NCBI GenBank assembly: GCA_003952965.2
Contig: CM025853.1
Location: 3,127,622 to 3,191,621, forward strand
Origin: Morella rubra
Lineage: Eukaryota; Streptophyta; Magnoliopsida; Fagales; Myricaceae
Direction: 5' to 3'
DNA: 64,000 bases
The notes below the pieces were generated by a model. It was given only the letters and a program-made list of their open reading frames with translations. It had not been told where the DNA came from and did not search any database. Numbering within the stretch: position 1 is the first letter of the stretch; every line of letters begins with the position of its first letter. The translations under genes were made by a program, and so were the position numbers. Positions 34,460 through 45,266 of the stretch are shown in pieces.

Positions 34460-36714
34460 TGTTTTGTGTATTATACATATACTGGTACCATCCTCAATTG
34501 GGGTTAAGCCATTGTTCATAATTGCCATGTTTGCTTGCAGTCCCTGAAGTTGTTGAATTGCCGAGTTATGGTTATTGGTAAATTCAACCCCATGTAAATG
34601 TGTAAGTTCTGGTAATGAAATTTCTCTTATGCATTGAAAGTTGGGTCATGGGTGTATGTGTAGTATAAAAAAACAGAGAGATTATAAAGCTTTGTGCCTA
34701 ATCCTTTAGATTGTCTATCTTGTCTTCGTTTCTAATTTGAATTGGAGAACATTAGTTAGCAATGGGTATTGCATCGTGTTGGATTTACTCAGTAGACTAG
34801 TTCCATGGATTTGTTTGTGAAAAATGACTATTTTTGCCACGTTCTGACCTGACATTAGTTTCCAAGAGAAATCTATGACCAAAAAGCCGAAGATATCTTG
34901 TTCAATTTTAGAGTTAAAAACTGATTTGACTTGAAAGCAGGTATTCAATTTTATGGCCTTGCTATATTCAGGTTAAATCTAAACCTACATCTACAAATCT
35001 TCATGGTTACCCTTTATTGGTGACTGTAACAGGAAGTTGTCATGAGGTTTTTGGTTAGGCATCAAGGTGTCAAGAAAGATATTTTTCTGTCGGGATGGTT
35101 GCTTCAGTCCTAAAGTGGTTTGATTGAGATAGAGATGTAGAGTGAGTTGAGAGAGAGACTTTTCATCCACCTATGCAGCACCCTTCTTGACCATGTATTC
35201 TGCAGCAAAGTGATCTGCTTTTTTTTTCCCCTGTACCAGGACAAGCCCTGTTTTGATCCATAAACATAAGAAAATTTGCATTATTTTTATAACGGAGAAA
35301 GAACGGGTGATTCTGATGCTCTTTCTTCGGTAATGTTTTCGACAAACCATTCATTCGTACAAGAATTACGGAAAACAATGATATACTAGAATACCTACTT
35401 GATCTCTGTGTTTCTGTGAGTACAAATTTTCGTTTGGACTTTTGTAACAAACCTGTTTGTATTCTAAGAAAATGAAAAGAAAATACAATGGCCAAATTCG
35501 AGGTGGGTAGTCTCCAAAGAAAGCAAGAGAAAAAAACTATAGAAAAGCTTCAACTTAGTTGTTCGATAGTCTCCCCCGAAGGAGTAACTGCCTTCTACAT
35601 AACTCCAGCCAGTTGAGCACAGACGCAGCAAACTAACAGAAGCATTAAAGCAGAAAAGACGCACAAGCCACTACAGCATCTACTGGGCCAAAACGTAAAT
35701 AAGACACAGCCACTAATAAACGTAGAAGAGCCCAATGCAGCCCACATAACTGAGCCTCGCCCAGCTGGTCATCAACAAAGGTCATTAACTAAACTAATGC
35801 TGGTATGTTACAACTTTCATAGATATAAAAAACAAATGAAAGAGAAGAGACACAGATCTCTTGAGAGGAAGGGAATACGGGCCCCCTTTAGAGGTAGAAA
35901 GTTATTTCATGAGAGGAAGAGAATAAGTATTGTAGGAACGGAAAAATATATTTTTTCAACTACGAATTATTATTTATTTTACCCTTCCCACTTTAAAATA
36001 CTACATTTGAAATATTACACTAACAAATTATCCATCCCTTAAAACACTTGCTGTCTATTTTTTCTGTCAATACAATTTGATAAAAAAAAAAATAGAAGAA
36101 TGGTAATATGTATTTTGTGGATGTAATGCATCAAACGTGTTAGTTTAAAGGGTACGGTGTAAATTCTATAATAATTTGTAGTTTAAAGTGTACGGTGTAA
36201 ATTCTATAATAATTTATAGATGAGATGTGAATTATAACATCAAGGGAAATTGCCGAAATTTTATTATTTAAATTATATCCTTCGACATCCCATTTATCTA
36301 TGTCATTTTACCGTACACTCTTTAACTCGTTTCATGCGTTAGACTTGATTGGGGTTATTGACTTTTACCTGGTCATGATTCGGTTCATTGACAAAGGTCC
36401 GCCATTTCGCATCTACCCCACGCTTATCTGGCTAGTCTGACATCGTTTGGATATTTGGAAAACCAAAAAAACATCGTTATTAAAGAAGAATTTTTTTTAT
36501 TTTTTTTTATCACCATTTTATGCTCCTTGAATCCTCATTCCAAATTGAAACCTCTTCCACATGGTGGTTCCTCAATTCCTCGCAGTTTCAATGCAGACCT
36601 TAATCTAAAGTACAATCACTTAAAGGGTTTGGGTTTTGGTTTTAATTTTTTATTCAATTTCAAAATTTAAGATTTAAATATTATTTTGTTATAAAGGGCT
36701 GTTTGGTGGATTAA
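34460..36714. other. Intergenic, duplication flank and AT-rich DNA
   Basis: The first ~800 bp are the duplicated F-box 3' flank ending in the SCPL exon relic. From 35260 to 36100 nothing coding is seen. At about 36121-36350 an imperfect inverted structure repeats 'aaagtgtacggtgtaaattctataataattt' (two direct copies at 36149 and 36184) and its complement near 36310-36325, probably a decayed MITE. Confidence 0.5.
35164..35219 (-). pseudogene. Relic of an SCPL last exon
   Basis: On the minus strand the sequence reads DHFAAEYMVKKGAA, almost the same as GAGHFAAEYMVKECAA from the last exon of the SCPL gene at 45267-49369. It keeps the catalytic-His region but lacks about ten bases before the stop and has no other SCPL exon nearby. 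It lies at the same distance and orientation from its F-box gene as the real SCPL gene does in copy 2, so it is the stump of a duplicated SCPL gene. Confidence 0.85.
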
Positions 36715-37468
36715 GGGCATGTTCGTTTTGATGAGATTTTTAGGATTTGAGGTGTTTTGAGAATTTTTAGGTGATATTAAAGTTGTATTGGTGTTTGTGT
36801 AGAAATTGTTGAGGTGTAAAAAAATAATGATGATTTTTAAGGTTGTTGTTTGTAGATTATTTTTATTGGATGAGTGAAGAAGATAAAATGTAAAATAATA
36901 TTGTTTATTTATAATATTTATTATAATTTCGAATTTTTTTTTATTTTTTTTTATTATAATATAAATATTTGAAAGTATTAAAAAAAAAGACAAACGACAA
37001 ATGCGGTTAAAAATAAAAAAATAAACAAAAATAAAAAATGAAGAAGAAGAGAAGAAGCGTGATTCACGCTACTGACAAGCTGCAGGTATGGCAGAGACAG
37101 GGCAGGGTATCGCAGGTATAGCAGGGGAAAAAAATTGCGACAGTATTTAATGGGCGGATGAAATGACCGTATCACCCTTAACTAAAGCCTTAACATTGGA
37201 TAAAGTAGTTGGAGCATTTCATCTATTCACATATCCGAGTGGTTAATGCGTTGAACGTGTGGGGCCATGTGTTTTTTTAAATTTCAGTTTTGCCCTTCGA
37301 TACTTATGTCCTCAACACAGTACTGGAGGGTATATTGGTAATTTTTCATAAACATGGTCAGGATAAAAATGGAAAATCACTACCTGCATCCTAAATTTAA
37401 ACATGTTCGGTTTACAATACACAAATGTGGATTCGTATTCTCAAATTCTCTACGAAACGAACACGCTC
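36715..37468. mobile_element. PIF/Harbinger-type MITE
   Basis: Ends are GGGCATGTTCGTTTTG at 36715 and, complemented, GAGCGTGTTCGTTTCG ending at 37468. A 3-bp target duplication TAA lies on both sides (36712-36714 and 37469-37471), as in Tourist/Harbinger elements. The 754-bp interior has no transposase. Related sequence is found near 58300-58530 and in the palindrome arms (2980-3520). Confidence 0.75.
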
Positions 37469-37603
37469 TAAGATTGGAATGAATTATATTTTATTAAATT
37501 AAATAATAATATTTGTATAATTATTATTGGTGATCAATAAAAATTAAAAAAAGAAAAAGAAAAATATATAATTCAAAGAGTAAGCAGAAGATAGTTTCAT
37601 AAA

Positions 37604-38107
37604 AGGAAAATATCATTATTCGCCCCATAAGTATGTGTCAATTGTATTTGCGCCTCCTAACTTTTAAAACTACAATTTATGTTATCTAAGTATGAAACAT
37701 TTGCAATGTTGCCTCCAGTCAAATTTTTCTTTAACCTTGACCAAATTCGGTATTAAAATTATCGAAATGCCCTCAAAGACAATTTTCAAAAAATAAATAA
37801 ATATTTAAGAAATAAATTAAAAAAAATATATAGATTACTGAAATAGAGTTTCAATAGTTTTATTTAAAAATATTACCTTTTTTTAATATCATTTTTTTAA
37901 TGAATTTTTTAATATTTTTAGTAATTTTGTCTTTGAGGGTTATTTTGGTCATTTTACGAGCGTTTCCATTAGACTTAACAATTGATTTGGACAGAAGGCG
38001 AACATTGAGAATGTCTAAAACTTAGAGGATATAAATCGCAGTTCTGATAGTTAGGAGGCATAATTGAAATTAACGCATACTTATAGGGTGAACAATGACA
38101 TTTCCCC
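37604..38107. mobile_element. Short non-autonomous MULE
   Basis: A 504-bp element with ~170-bp terminal inverted repeats: AGGAAAATATCATTATTC at the left and, complemented, GGGGAAATGTCATTGTTC at the right; both continue with CC.TAAGTATG.GT. The perfect 9-bp target duplication TTTCATAAA lies at 37595-37603 and 38108-38116. There is no gene inside. Confidence 0.88.
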
Positions 38108-38836
38108 TTTCATAAAAATTATAAAATTAGATAAAATTAGAATTTTTTCTTGCCCATATGACCCAACTTAATTAGCTTCAACCATGTGCTTTAAGGCATA
38201 GACCCAATTTAACCATTTAATCAGCTCTCTCTCTTCCACCCTAATCACAAATATAACTATTTTCTTACTATCATAAATTGTCTGAGAAAAAATACACTTT
38301 ACACTATCAAATTATTGGATAAAATTTTTTGACATCTAAAATCACAATTTTTTTCTCATTAAATGGTCATTGGTAAAAAAATAAAAATAAAAAAATAATG
38401 AAAAATATCTAAAATCAATAATTAATGAGTATAATGTCACAAAAATAATAATTTTGGGTGCAAAGTATCAAAACCCTTATAATTGAAGAGTGAAAAGTAA
38501 GGGTAATAATTTTATCCGGTTCATTTCGAAAATTCTAATTCCGGTACCTAAACCTTGGTACCCGAACCGGATCCCAAATATGGGAATTTCCAGACAGTTC
38601 CGACATTTTTGCACTAAGATGGCATGGGTGCCACTTTATGACCTCCTATTTAAGTAATGTATTTTTTTGTCATCCGTATCTACCAGGCAATCACGAGTCA
38701 CGACATGCCCCCCCCTCTCTCAACACCGTCCAACTTTGTATTGGTTGATGCTGTGTATTGAGCTTGGTGGACCCCTGTCTTTACGTGGAAAGGCTGTTCG
38801 CCACTATTGAATACATTAGAAAATGGTACAGTATGG
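38108..38836. other. Intergenic, old TE debris
   Basis: Around 38281-38495, 'aaatacactttacact' and 'gggtgcaaagtatcaaa...gagtgaaaagta' look like a decayed relative of the 20138-20508 element. At 38515-38610 a GGTACC/CCGGAACC-rich stretch resembles the inverted stretch near 41880-42030, possibly ends of an older element into which the hAT at 38837 inserted. Confidence 0.4.
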
Positions 38837-41032
38837 TAAGGCTGTCCAAAGGCCAATCCCGTCCGGTTCGGTTCTGTCCGGTCCGGGCCGGTGTAACTGG
38901 CTTTACAGAGAGCAAGGCAACCGGACAAGACTGGAACCGACCATTCTAATGAGACCGGACCGGCCAAGGACCGGTCCGGTTTGGTCGGTTTGGGCCTTAT
39001 TTTAAGCTATGTTTTTTATTCTTTTTTTTGGGCTTTTTTTAGACCATTTTTTGGGCTTCTTTACATCAATTTTTTCGTGTTTTTTTTTTTTTTTGCATCA
39101 AGTTTAGGCTATGATCTCAACCAAATTATACCACAATTGTGACATTTCTTCTACAACAAACTAAAAAAAACTTTAAATCATACATTTAAAAAATACTACT
39201 ATACTAATTACTAGGTTACTAGATTTTTAAGAATAATAAATCATACAATAACTAAGACTTAAAGCATACATTTAAAGAATTTTAAACGCACAAACCAAAT
39301 AGAAATTCGAAAATAAAGAAAGTCCAAAATAAAAGTATCAAATAGAAATGCTATTGGAACTAATTAGTAATTACACTACTCTATTACAAGCCATAACAAA
39401 TAAAAAAATAATCAAATAAACAAACTAAAAAGTATAATTAATACATGCCAACAAAATAGTAGAAAAATAAAATAAAGTCCATATCCATCATCAATTGTCC
39501 AATTGTCCATCTCCCATCAAGCTGTAAAATATATATATATATATACATGTGAGATAATAAACTATGAAACAATAATGGGCATTATTATAAAAAAGAAATA
39601 AAATCTTACCATGAAATCAATCTAATTAGTCCTCATTGATCTCAATCCGAGCCACTCGTGAGTTAAAAGTTATTCCTAATAAAAAAAAGCTGCAAGTGCA
39701 TAATAAGTTTTTTCAAATAACAAGCAGATGAAGTGAAGGGTTTGGCATAAGAAGCATAAGACGAGAAAGGGCAAAAAATAAAAAAACCAAATTCTTATTT
39801 ACTAAATTTGCATATAGGACCTTTGTATCATATCATAAAGAAAAGTATATAACTTTTCACCCTATATCCTAAACGAATTATTTGTAATTGTAAATACTCT
39901 AGACAAAACATTAAAAGAAATGCAATAAAAGAAAATTAAATTAAACATACTCATACTCTAATTAGTAATTACTAATAGTCATTTTCAAACTAAAAATATT
40001 ATTTGAAAAAAGAAAATACAATTTCAAACACAAATTACAATTTCACAACAAAATGCTAAATATTTCATTTTTCCAAGTTTATTGCATTTAGTTATTCAAA
40101 TTGCTACATTTAGATTGCATTCAAATTGTAAACAATTTCACAATCAATCAAGAAAATTTCAGACACAATTTCAAACAAATTCACAACTTCAAACAAAACC
40201 AAATCATCCAATCAAGCCCATCTTCTACAGTTTCACAACCTAATCTACACTCTAAAATTCTAAATTAACTAATGAACTACAATAACTAATTAATTAAATC
40301 AGTTCATAAATTCTTACCTCAATGGCAGTGCACTAACCACACACGGCAAAAATTCACAAATCAGTGAATCACAATCTTGTAACCTGCAAAGTCCCAATAA
40401 ATTAACTAAAATAGAGATGACCAATTAACTAAGAACAATACCAATTCGCACGCCTAGAGAGAGATCAAAAGAATTAAGAAATTACCTGAGAGATGAGAGA
40501 TAGACACACACACACGGCAAAGGAGAGAGAGACACACAGCAGCAAGTGTAACCACTAACCAGCAAAGAGAGGGAGGAGGTTGAGAGGGGCTGTGCGTGAA
40601 AGAACAGAGGGAGGGGTTGTGCGTGACAGAAGGAGGAGGTTGTTGCGTGAGAGGGGGGCACTGTGTGCTGCGCAAAATGAAGGGTGCTACTGCTGCGCCT
40701 GTGCGAAACCGAAGGGGGGGTGCTACTGAGCATGCGCGAAACCGAAGGGGGGATTAGGTTTTTTTTTTTTTTTTTTTTAATTTGTGAGAGAGGAAGGGGG
40801 TGCGCGTGATTGAATGTGTGAACGTTTTTTTTTTTTAACTGGTTCGGACCAGTCTGGAGCAGTATACTCCGGTCCGGCACCAGTTTTTCTATGTGTGAAA
40901 CTGGGATCGGACCGGAGTATATTAGTTTCACTGGACCGGCCATTCCGGTGAGTTATTTCTCACCGGCTTGGCCAGAACCGATCTGGTTTCGGTCCGGTTC
41001 GGCCGGTCTGGCCAGTTTTTTGGATAGCCCTA
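38837..41032. mobile_element. Non-autonomous hAT element
   Basis: Ends are TAAGGCTGTCCA at 38837 and, complemented, TAGGGCTATCCA ending at 41032. The 8-bp flanks CAGTATGG (38829-38836) and CTGTATGG (41033-41040) are a hAT-type target duplication with one mismatch. Both subterminal regions are dense in CCGGTC/GACCGG motifs, typical transposase-binding repeats of this superfamily. The 2.2-kb interior is AT-rich and has only short frames, so there is no transposase. Confidence 0.85.
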
Positions 41033-43147
41033 CTGTATGGGCATGACATTTATCTATAATATCGTTCCAATTTTAATGAGTTGCACCAACCCAACGTGTT
41101 TCCAAATAAATCATGCTTGTTATTGTGCAGCAAGGGCATGTCTAACATATGCAGTCTAGGTAGTTGCCTAAAGCCCCCAAAGTAGGAAGACCCCTAATTT
41201 CCTAATTTCCTATTTTACTTAATATTTAATATATTATAGGCCCCTAAATTTAAATATTTGAACTTAACAAAAAAAAAAGTTTCAAAATATCCGTTAAACT
41301 TTTTAAAATCCTTATTTAATGCAAAGAAAAACATAATTCAAAATTTCAAAAGAGATGACTTTCAACTTTAAAATTAAAAAAAAAAAAACTATTGTTAATT
41401 TTAAAATTGAAAAAAAAGACTACCGAAATTCCAATTTTTAGCTATTCTTAATTCTTTCTTTATCCTTACTTTCACTATTTTCTTCACCAATGTCTCCTTA
41501 TTTTCTGAAGGCCTACAAATCTTGAATACAAAACTTTGATAAGCAATTTTGCATCTCAAGAAGAATAATTTTTAACTAAAATTTGTTGATATTTTAATAT
41601 AATAATTTATAATATATCATAAAATGCCTCTTTTTATGGTTTCGCTTAAGGCACCATTTATCTTAGAGACGACCATGTTGTGCAGAAACGACTGTCCATA
41701 TTTTTATCTGTAGGGAAAGACATTTTGCATGTTGCAGACGCAATCCTACTTCAAAGATGAAGAACTTTCTAGACTATGGAGGGAAGTTAGGCTGATATCA
41801 AAATCATAGCCACTAACACTAGAACTGCAGAGCATACCACAAGTTAGGAGACGGAGGACCAAGCTGATCTGGGTCTGTAGGTCCACTAATGAAATCAGAA
41901 TTTCTGGATTTCGTTTCCAAAAATTCCACAATGGAACCGGAATGGATTTTTTGGTTCTGGTGAGTACCGAAACTGGAATCGAAATGATCCCATTTGTTCC
42001 GGTACTTACCTGATGATACCGAAATTGAATCAGTCTATCTCAATTTGAGCTAGATAGACATGATCACACTTGCGCTAAAGCCTAACAACAACAATTAGGC
42101 CCATGTCGCATTAAGCCTATAAGAAGAAACCATGATACATATCGTGAGCAGTTATACAACAACTTATAACGTGCAGCAACTCTACGATCCCAACGTTCTC
42201 GCTATCAAAACATGTACTCGTTAAATTAAGAGGCGTGTGAGGAGCAAATCCCGGAAAACAACGGTATAGGGACAAAATTCCCGCCAAGAAGGAAAATATG
42301 GAGACGTGGAGAAAACACTATAAAAGCAAAAAGTCACAAAGAATGAAGGTAAGTGATTCCAGAAGATTGAAAGCAGAAATACTAAGATACCCAAAATACT
42401 GACTTAGACATCGAAGGTGACTTACCTCGGTGTCCGAGGTCATCTTTGTTGTTTTGTAGAAAGAAAATACGCGAAGTTCGAGGTACATTTACTCTAAAAT
42501 ATTGACCATAAATCAACTAATTTATCATTACCCTAGTGAAAAGTGTATTTATTTCATTATTTCAACCTAAATGGACATCCTTTTTAATTGGTCGTCCATG
42601 ATACCGTGTTATTCTCTTCCATTTGTTAAGCAAGATGGTTAAACATCATTTGTTCGAAGTTGGAAACCTTACAAGTTTTTTTTTTTAATAGTTGTTCTGC
42701 CTTAAAAACTATCGACAGAATTGGAAGTATCGCCCTGAAAAAGTCCTCGAAGAATGCGTGGGAGTAAAGAAGACGTGTTAAGCAGGAAGCACTAAGCATT
42801 CCTCGACGTGTCCGATTTAACAAGTTATTGGCTGCATATCTGGAAGAGTAATTTTGAAGGTTTTTTTTGTTTGTTTGTTTGTTTAATTTTCTAATTTGCT
42901 TTTGGGTAATTACTTTGGATTACTTTTGATATCACGAACTCTTTATATACCCAAGAAATTAATATTTTATAATCTAGGCGAATTAAAAAAATGTTCAAAG
43001 CAGCCGCTTTAGATATTTTATTAGTATTTAATTAAAATACTATTAAATATAAGTAGTTTTTTGCCGTTAAATGATCTTTACTCTTCTCTCTGTGGAGGAG
43101 GGCTCGCTTTGGGTAGTTTCTGCCACCTTCCTTCATACTTTCGAAGA
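41033..43147. other. Intergenic, TE-like, no gene
   Basis: Old element debris (GCCTAAAGCCCCCAAAG near 41170, GGTACC-rich stretch 41930-42030), then AT-rich DNA. From about 43070 to 43147 comes the F-box leader, alike in both duplicate copies. A frame running from 43061 uses no ATG before 43148. Confidence 0.5.
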
Positions 43148-44347
43148 ATGCCGAGTACTAACAGAACCAACGCAGCAGCCAAGAAGATCGCAGACAACGA
43201 CGACGTCTTGACGGAGATCCTCATCCGCGTCCCAGTGAAGCCTCTCCTCCGCTTCAAATGCATGTCCAGACGTTGGCTCTCTCTTATCTCCGACCCTTAC
43301 TTCTCTCGCCGCCATCAACACCACCACCACCATTGTTCATCTCTCTCCGGTATCTTACTCTGCAGAAGTATCCCATCGCAGTACCAGTTCCTCCCTCTTG
43401 ATGGAACCCATTCTGGCCCTCCCTTTAAATCCCTCGATTATATCTCCGACGACAGCAGCCATTTTCCTTCTCCTTCGGGTGTCAAGATCCTCCAGTCTCG
43501 CAATGGATTGTTCATGTGCCGTAGCCTCGAAAATAAATCGGGAGACAAAAGACATTGTTACTACGTTTGTAATCCGACAACCATGCATTTCTCAAAGCTT
43601 CCTTTCCCCGACACCGACTGGGCTAATGCGATATCTGGTCTTACCTTGTCTTTTGAGCCTTCAAAATCTCCGTATTACCAGGTGGTCTGCGTCCGAAGCA
43701 CTACTGTGCCGCCGTACAACTACCAAATTGAGGTATACTCTTCCGAGACTCGCGCTTGGAGGGCTTCGGGTTCTCCGTTCGTCGCGCCGCATGACATGGT
43801 GTTCCACCAAGGCGTGTGTTGGAACGGGGCGGTTCACTGGCTTAGTCCTTCTGGAGCTGCAATGTCCTTTAATATCAACAAGGAGGTTTTCGGCACAATG
43901 CCGAGTCCTCCCCGATCGGAAGCCCAGGGCACGAGGAGGTTCAGATATTTCGATGAGTCCGGTGGCCATTTGCATCTTATCGAAATTTATGGTGCTCACA
44001 CTACCCAATTCAAAGTCCTTGAGATGGCGAGCGACTACGCTGGATGGTTCGTGAAGTACGATGTCGATCTTCGTGGTATTGTTGTCTCGTACCCCGAGAT
44101 GGTCCGGAACTTCCTCGACCAGCGAGATTCGTGTTACTTTGCGTTCATTATAGTTTTTTTCCTTAGGAAGGAAGAGGAGGCGGAGCTCTTGTTGCACGTA
44201 CCTGGTAAGATCGTATCCTATAATCTTAGAGATAGAAGTGTTAAGGAGCTTTGCGAGATAGGACCTTATCCCTTCGAGAACAGGAACAAGTTGCAATTTG
44301 GATGGCTGGATGCGTATCCTTACGTTGAGACTTTGGCTTGTGTTTGA
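43148..44347 (+). CDS. F-box protein with FBA-type domain, duplicate pair member
   Basis: This intronless gene has 399 codons from ATG 43148 (MPSTNRTN). The open frame extends 29 codons upstream but without an ATG, and the chosen start aligns with that of the 33266 paralogue. The F-box at about 15-62 reads IADNDDVLTEILIRVPVKPL, then LRFKCMSRRWLSLISDPYF. The FBA-type part carries YYVCNPTTMHFSKLPF, RRFRYFDESGGHLHLIEIYG and VPGKIVSYNLRDRSVKELCE. The frame is intact, with many synonymous differences from its paralogue, so both copies look functional. The expected role is substrate recognition in an SCF ubiquitin ligase. Confidence 0.92.
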   Translation: MPSTNRTNAAAKKIADNDDVLTEILIRVPVKPLLRFKCMSRRWLSLISDPYFSRRHQHHHHHCSSLSGILLCRSIPSQYQFLPLDGTHSGPPFKSLDYISDDSSHFPSPSGVKILQSRNGLFMCRSLENKSGDKRHCYYVCNPTTMHFSKLPFPDTDWANAISGLTLSFEPSKSPYYQVVCVRSTTVPPYNYQIEVYSSETRAWRASGSPFVAPHDMVFHQGVCWNGAVHWLSPSGAAMSFNINKEVFGTMPSPPRSEAQGTRRFRYFDESGGHLHLIEIYGAHTTQFKVLEMASDYAGWFVKYDVDLRGIVVSYPEMVRNFLDQRDSCYFAFIIVFFLRKEEEAELLLHVPGKIVSYNLRDRSVKELCEIGPYPFENRNKLQFGWLDAYPYVETLACV

Positions 44348-45266
44348 TGATATATGTCTCTTTCCAGCTCATTGGTCTCAGGCGATTGTGGGTTACATTT
44401 GTTGCCATGTTTGCTTGCAGTTCCAGAAATGTAGAATTGCTAAGTTACATGGTTATTTTTACATTCGACTCCATGTGATGCGTAACTTATGGTAAGGAAG
44501 TATGGTATATATGATTGAAACCTTGCCATTGAATACGTAGTGATAAAGTATTAGGAGATTAAAGCGTTCTGCCTCATTGCTTAGATTGTGTGTAATGAAC
44601 AAAAACAAATTCCTCAACTAGGTGTATTTATTCCTATTGTGAATTGGTGAAATTAGATAACAATGGGTGCCTTTGAGGGAATTTTGCATCATGTTCGAAT
44701 TTATTCTGTCCACTAAATTCCAGGAAATTTTGTTAGTAAAGAATACAGGTTGCTTGGTTTTGACATTATTTTCTGCAACAACTTGATGACAATAAGACAA
44801 GAGATTCTGTTCCAGTGATTACATTATCACCAGTATCGATATAGCCAAAGTTTGTTGAAGTGCATCCATGTTCATTACAATAATTGCAATCGATTTGACT
44901 GGGGAGCGGACAAAATTCACCTCATGGCCTTTGCAATATTCAGATTAGAAATATATCTTGAAATTTTGAATCTTCATGATTATTCTTATTGGTTGTAATG
45001 GGGATGCAGTCATTACATTTTTATGTTAGGCATCTAGGTGTCAAGAAAGACACTTTTGTGTTGGGATGGTTGTTTCAGTCCTAAACTGGATTGATATCAT
45101 TGCATGACACTTGGAATTGTCCTTCATACATATGATCGATTTAGAGAGAGGGATAGGTATGTTAAGAAACAAGACTTTTCAGAGTGTCTCTTATTTTGCA
45201 ATCACTATTGAAATGCTAAAATTTCCATCCACAAAATTAGATCACCTAACAAGTTCAATCTGTCAC
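44348..45266. other. Spacer between convergent F-box and SCPL genes
   Basis: 3' flanks of the plus-strand F-box gene and the minus-strand SCPL gene. The sequence is alignable with 34460-35160. No coding region is seen. Confidence 0.6.

Larger units (their letters stand above)
33190..35260. repeat. Segmental duplication, copy 1
   Basis: This is similar to about 43080-45370. Similarity covers the F-box leader and coding region, then its 3' flank (CCATGTTTGCTTGCAG at 34525 and 44405; GGTGTCAAGAAAGA at 35065 and 45030) and ends in the remnant of an SCPL last exon at 35164-35219. Copy 1 has lost the rest of the SCPL gene. Confidence 0.85.

Noticed and set aside
37225..37270. tRNA-Ser-like A-box (ATCCGAGTGGTTAATGCGTTG)
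   Set aside because: The A-box-like part is good, but there is no anticodon stem, T-loop (GGTTCGA) or acceptor stem closing. It lies inside a MITE and is at most a tRNA- or SINE-derived scrap.
40482..40943. 153-codon open frame, Ser/His/Pro-rich
   Set aside because: It lies in the subterminal repeats of the hAT element and is explained by CT-rich low-complexity sequence.
43061..43147. 29-codon N-terminal extension of the F-box gene
   Set aside because: The extension begins at TTG, has no ATG, and the paralogue at 33266 starts at the position equivalent to 43148.
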